A stretch of DNA of 64,000 nucleotides, from the NCBI GenBank assembly GCA_030737835.1, contig CM060849.1:10790268-10854267 (forward strand), read 5' to 3'. The notes under the pieces are model-generated. The model did no database searches. It was not told where the DNA came from and saw nothing but the letters and a program-made list of their open reading frames with translations. The position numbers were made by a program, and so were the translations under genes. Shown here piece after piece: positions 60,986 through 64,000 of the stretch. The stretch comes from Acorus gramineus (taxonomy: Eukaryota > Streptophyta > Magnoliopsida > Acorales > Acoraceae). Positions within the stretch are counted from its first letter, which is position 1. Every line of letters starts with the position of its first letter.

Positions 60986-61837
60986 CTGCATTTCCATTGT
61001 CCATTGCCTTAAAGAATTGCAAGGTCTCCTCTTTAATCAACACCCAAAACTCAAAGAAACGAATCATAGAAATTTTTTGAACAGCATACATGAAAAAAAA
61101 ATAACATTCCATTTCTTAATATCAATCAACTAAACAAACATATCTAGCATTCTAAACAAATCACCACCACAAGCATGGGCAAAACCGTACATGGTACATT
61201 CAACAAAATCAGAGTGCAAAAGAGCTAAAAAGGGACCTGCATCGGCGATGATCGGTATGAGCGGAGCTGCGGCACAGACGAACCGAGCGGTCTCCGCCAT
61301 CTCCGGCGGCCTGAACAAGAAAAACCAAAACCAAAACCACATCAACAAAAAAAAAAACAGGGAATCACAAAGAGAGAGAGATGCGATGCTGACGTGAGGA
61401 GGCCGAAGTCGGGCTTGCCGAGGAGGGAAGCGGAGAGGGCGTAGCCGGAGATGAAGGCGGCGGGGAACCCGGACCTCTGGACGATGGAGGCGGTGAGGGC
61501 GTCGTAGCATCCCGGCATCAGAACCGCCCCTTGCTCCTCGATCAGGCGATGGATCCGAGTCGTTCGGGCGGCGGCGGAGACGGTGAGGAGGCGGCGGTGG
61601 CGGTGACGAGGGCACGGTTGGAGGCTGCGGCGGTGGGGATGGTGTATGGAGGGGGAGGGGGAGGGGAAGGTGAGAAGCAACATTTGCGGCGACTGGTGGT
61701 GGCGACTCCCACCCTTTTTTTAAGCTAAAAGTGTGTTTTTTGAGCTGGGAAGTTGCGGTTGCAGTGTTGCTGTGTTGGGGGTTGTCTGGGGAAAGTGGCG
61801 TTATCTGTGTAAACAGTGGCACATCAATTTTTTTTTG

Positions 61838-62303
61838 TAAAAATCCATATAACCCCCTGTAAACTATCTGAAATTCATAAAACCCGTTGATTTTTTCTAA
61901 AGTCCATGTTACTCCTTGAAAACATCTTATAAATCCAAATAGCCCACCGACTTAGATTTTCGTTGACAGATGATGAATATTTTGCATATATTCTGTTTTA
62001 GGTAACTCTGATTGAAAACACAGTATATCAAAAACCATCTGCGATATGTTACAAATGCAAAAAATTATCAGGAAATGACGATTTTATCCTTCAGATAGGT
62101 TTTTATAATTTATTCAGATGAGTAAAATCCTTATTTATAGATAATTTTTAGCATTTTTAACAAATTGTGGGGGTTTTGGAATATTGTGTTTTCAATCAGG
62201 GTTAATCAAACCGAATAATATTTATCATCTGTCAATAGAAGATTAATTCAGAGAATTATATGGATTTAGGATAGTTTATAGGGGGTTATTTGGATTTTCC
62301 CCC
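61838..62303. mobile_element. foldback MITE (family B, copy 2), in the 5' flank of the PEP-mutase family gene
   Basis: The left arm AAATCCATATAACCCCCTG pairs with the right arm, on the other strand AAATCCAAATAACCCCCTA. Inner inverted segments (CAGTATATCAAAAACC and counterpart, GTTACAAATGC and counterpart) extend almost to the centre. It starts only about 155 bp upstream of the start codon at 61683. Same family as 25163-25682. Confidence 0.75.
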
Positions 62304-62431
62304 TTTTTTTAAATTAATTATGGATTTTTCAAGTCACCTACTTATTATTTTTAGGTCCTTGACCGTTTTGAAGTTTTTTTTAGTCCCCAGCTTGATGAAA
62401 CATTTTTTCTAGATCCATACACATGGTTTTT

Positions 62432-62905
62432 CGTTAAGCCGATCAATTATCCGAAAGAAATCCGAATCCAATCCAAATCTGTATACGAAAAATAAGAAAT
62501 ATCCAATATTCAAAGATTCAGAGTGCGAATATGGATATCAGTGTATCTGATCCGAAAAATATATGTAACTGACACACACACACACAGATGTATTATATAT
62601 TGTTCATATTTGTTTTCTTGTATGATTAATTACAATCATGATATAATATATTATTTTTAAATTTTCAATGATATCTAAAAGAGTGAATAAACCTTAAAAT
62701 CTCAATTTTAATTTTCATATCTCTCTAATATATCATTTGATTATCCAATTTAATGTTAATATTTAATTATAAAAAAAAAATCAATATTCGATCCATATCT
62801 GAAAAGATTTGAATTCGAGACTTAATATTCATATTTGAATTTGAAAGTTAAGATATAGATATTAACGTATTCGATCTATATTCGTCCGATTAACATGCTT
62901 CCGTA
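62432..62905. repeat. dispersed repeat with CCGAATCC-type motifs
   Basis: The core 62530-62725 matches 6590-6790. The outer parts carry GTTAAGCCGATCAATTATCC at the left and, on the other strand, GTTAATCGGACGAATATAG at the right, suggesting inverted ends. An (AC)n microsatellite lies at about 62569-62586. No coding region. Confidence 0.5.
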
Positions 62906-62932
62906 TAAGAGAAGCATGTGTCAGCAATCCAT

Positions 62933-63410
62933 AGGGGTGGTAAACGAGCCGAGTAGCTTGAGCTCGGCTCAGTTAAAGCTTGTTTAGACTTGTTTGTTTA
63001 GATAAATGAGTCAAGCTTGAGTACTTTTTAAAGCTCAATTTGTAAATGAGTCTAGTCCGAGCCGAGTCTGATCCTATACGAGCTCATTACTTAAAATAAA
63101 AATGGGTAAAAAAAAACCCAAGCCGAGCCTGAACCTGAGCTTATGTTATTTTTACATGTATAAGGTGTTGTCATTTATGAAATGTGACTTCTCAAATGCT
63201 AAATAAGAATATTTTTTTTTAGCTAAACGAGTTCGAGTCGAGCCTTGGTTCAAGCTTTGGCTTGGCTTGTGTAACAAATGAGCCGAGCTAAGCTTCAACC
63301 GAGCTTTTCACTAGCCGAACGAGCCGAGCTTGAACATGAAATTAAGCTCGGTTCTGAGTCGAGCTTGAACAGGTCAAGACTCAGCTCGTTTGACTCGTTT
63401 ACCACCCCTA
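62933..63410. mobile_element. hAT-like non-autonomous element, about 478 bp
   Basis: The left end AGGGGTGGTAAACGAGCCGA is mirrored at the right end (other strand AGGGGTGGTAAACGAGTCAA). AATCCAT lies on both sides (62926-62932, 63413-63419), close to the 8-bp duplication of hAT elements. The interior is rich in GAGCCGAGCT-type words and AGCTTG. Confidence 0.7.
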
Positions 63411-63510
63411 ATAATCCATGGTATCATGTACATTATTATACTCTCTAGTTATATTGTTAATATATCTGATTACATTGTTAACATCTTATGATACATTATT
63501 AATTTCGTGC

Positions 63511-63630
63511 AGTGACTGTTGTCATAACAGGATCGGAGAGGAAGAGGGGACACCTTTTTCGTGTGATGATTGTTACCGTATCGAGAAGTGGATCAGAATG
63601 GGAGATGCTCCACTTAGTGTGGATGAGTGA
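63511..63630 (+). other. possible terminal exon or gene fragment with Cys pairs
   Basis: After an acceptor-like TTTCGTGCAG the plus strand reads DCCHNRIGEEEGTPFSCDDC and then YRIEKWIRMGDAPLSVDE before a stop. The composition and codon use look protein-coding and unlike the AT-rich flank. The rest of the gene was not found upstream, where a hAT-like element lies. No family was recognised. Confidence 0.3.
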
Positions 63631-64000
63631 GGGAGATGGGAACAAACTAAGTAGGAAATATAAATGGCATTTAGGGGTAATAATGGAATGAAATGAAAAA
63701 TGACAACCTCAAGTTGATGGAAGGACGACTTACAAAAAAATATTTTCACCGGGATCTAAAAGTAATTCTAAAAGTGACAGGGACCTAAAAATAATAATTA
63801 AATGTGATCTAAAATAGAATTGATTCCTTTTAACATGTTTAAGAATTAAAATTTTGAATAAAATAGTTTAAATAGACTTTGATTCCTGAAAAACATGTTT
63901 TCTGCGCTTTTTAAAAAACAACATTTTTACACAAAAAGCTGTAAGTAGCTTTTTAATTAAGCCTCCTTTTCCAAAAGCGTTTGATTGTACGTTTGTGATT
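63631..64000. other. AT-rich DNA at the window edge
   Basis: No gene, repeat or regulatory element was recognised. Confidence 0.4.

Larger units (their letters stand above)
57291..61683 (-). pseudogene. isocitrate lyase/PEP-mutase family protein (carboxyvinyl-carboxyphosphonate phosphorylmutase-like), frameshifted in last exon
   Basis: Members cleave or rearrange C-C or C-P bonds of small 2-oxo/2-hydroxy acids; plant members include petal death protein. Exons: 61394-61683, 61237-61310, 59890-59972, 59389-59413, 59260-59279, 58866-59021, 57291-57649. The first 40 residues are Ser/Arg/His-rich, like a plastid transit peptide, followed by LIEEQGAVLMPGCYDALTA. Metal-site DTGGGN is at 122-127 and active-site KKCGH at 155-159 (C157). 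FFLVARTDARA and EGGVTPLHTPEEL follow. In the last exon the frame breaks after AMGFH, near 57494, and stops at 57476 (273 aa). The next frame resumes with HPLTAVYASARATMD and runs to 57291, which would give about 335 aa. A 1-nt deletion or a sequencing error explains this. The rest of the gene is intact. Confidence 0.85.

Noticed and set aside
61130-61822. 230-aa minus-strand open frame starting MPLFTQITPLSP
   Set aside because: It overlaps exons 1 and 2 of the PEP-mutase family gene in the wrong frame for exon 1 and reads through an intron. The spliced frame keeps all family motifs.

Overview
This is a nuclear chromosome segment from a flowering plant. It is AT-rich and carries intron-rich genes with GT-AG junctions, chloroplast-type transit peptides and many plant transposons. 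The first exons of two genes are strikingly GC-rich, a pattern common in monocots, but I cannot settle the lineage. All exon coordinates were read by eye from splice-site consensus, reading-frame continuity and family knowledge; no alignment was run.

Layout: (1) 1-5015, the 3' part of a decayed Ty1/copia retrotransposon ending in its 3' LTR. (2) 5118-5510, a MITE with TTA duplications. (3) 6318-20980 minus, a complete 22-exon class II starch branching enzyme gene (857 codons), whose introns hold a solo LTR, a SINE, a LINE fragment, a coding-looking fragment and a tandem duplication that copied most of exon 6. (4) 20981-26629, transposon-rich intergenic DNA. (5) 26630-28980 minus, a BUD31/G10 spliceosome protein with an extra acidic tail, with a LINE fragment in its second intron. 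(6) 30518-31034, a small TIR-flanked insert carrying a broken GT47 glycosyltransferase fragment. (7) 33408-39176 minus, a four-exon Enhancer-of-polycomb-like gene (847 aa). (8) 39347-49000, intergenic DNA with a solo LTR, a SINE and several long inverted-repeat elements. (9) 50825-54866 plus, a six-exon alkaline/neutral invertase (637 aa) with a leader intron. (10) 55518-56149, a GC-rich foldback element. (11) 57291-61683 minus, a seven-exon isocitrate lyase/PEP-mutase family gene with a 20-nt microexon and an apparent 1-nt deletion in its last exon. (12) 61684-64000, a MITE, a dispersed repeat and a hAT-like element.

The genes do not form an operon or an obvious cluster. Starch branching enzyme and neutral invertase both act in carbohydrate metabolism (starch structure and sucrose cleavage), but over 30 kb and two unrelated genes separate them, so this looks like ordinary neighbourhood. 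I found no rRNA or tRNA gene, CRISPR array or other prokaryote-type system. The points most worth following up are the exon-6 duplication whose junction creates a possible splice donor, the frameshift in the PEP-mutase family gene, the captured GT47 fragment at the BUD31 5' end, and several near-complete foldback elements beside promoters.
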